DNA of 6,716 nucleotides, taken from Actinomycetota bacterium (lineage in GTDB: Bacteria > Actinomycetota > Actinomycetes > Nanopelagicales > Nanopelagicaceae). Shown here one piece after another: positions 6,048 through 6,716 of the stretch (position 1 is its first letter; each line of letters starts with the position of its first letter). The notes beneath the pieces are model-generated. The model was not told the DNA's origin and searched no databases. It saw only the letters and a program-made list of their open reading frames with translations. The DNA lies in NCBI GenBank assembly GCA_947480465.1, contig CANKCT010000049.1:1-6716 (forward strand), written 5' to 3'. Both the position numbers and the translations under genes were made by a program.

Positions 6048-6716
<669 letters not shown>

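Overview
The window looks like ordinary chromosomal DNA from a low-G+C (roughly 40-45% by eye), gene-dense bacterium. Several products resemble actinobacterial proteins: a cystathionine gamma-lyase/synthase with the ERRRRW segment, a small membrane protein with a CNLG motif, an AglA-type GH13 alpha-glucosidase, and an E. coli-type ArgG. An AT-rich actinobacterium with a compact genome, such as the freshwater acI/Nanopelagicales group, would fit. That placement is inference from protein style and compactness, not from a marker gene. I see no mobile element, tRNA, rRNA, CRISPR array or phage gene, and no gene-free stretch longer than about 120 bases.

Layout. Positions 2-841 (+) hold the 3' three-quarters of a PLP-dependent trans-sulfuration enzyme. 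Positions 876-1745 (+) hold a very tight three-gene unit: a 49-residue single-helix protein, a roughly 127-residue multi-helix membrane protein whose start overlaps it, and a short HPF/RaiA-type ribosome-hibernation factor. This unit collides tail to tail with a minus-strand pair, sharing 4 bases of stop codon. The pair is a GH13 alpha-glucosidase (4271-2664) followed 16 bases later by a TerC/Alx-type metal transporter (2647-1742). Upstream of these, still on the minus strand, is a 125-residue two-helix plus coiled-coil membrane protein (4733-4356). A 90-base divergent region then leads to a plus-strand pair: a predicted 8-codon leader ORF (4824-4850) with a class I methyltransferase of the METTL25-like type (4854-6047), and then argG (6057 to the window end, truncated).

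The most striking feature is regulatory. Five starts that lack a closely coupled upstream gene (876+, 4271-, 4733-, 4824+, 6057+) each have a TANNNT -10 hexamer ending exactly 6 bases before the ATG, and none has a convincing Shine-Dalgarno sequence. This predicts leaderless transcripts whose 5' end is the start codon. The same rule picks out the tiny ORF at 4824 and supports the small gene at 876. For argG the -10 box begins on the stop codon of the preceding gene. Genes placed inside units (the CNLG-motif membrane protein, hpf, terC, the methyltransferase) lack this exact arrangement and probably rely on translational coupling or reinitiation.

Metabolically the genes are mixed: sulfur amino acids, arginine synthesis, alpha-glucoside use, metal homeostasis and ribosome hibernation. 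I see no defence system or biosynthetic cluster. The best candidates for something undescribed are the small-membrane-protein/hibernation-factor unit and the leaderless mini-ORF in front of the methyltransferase.
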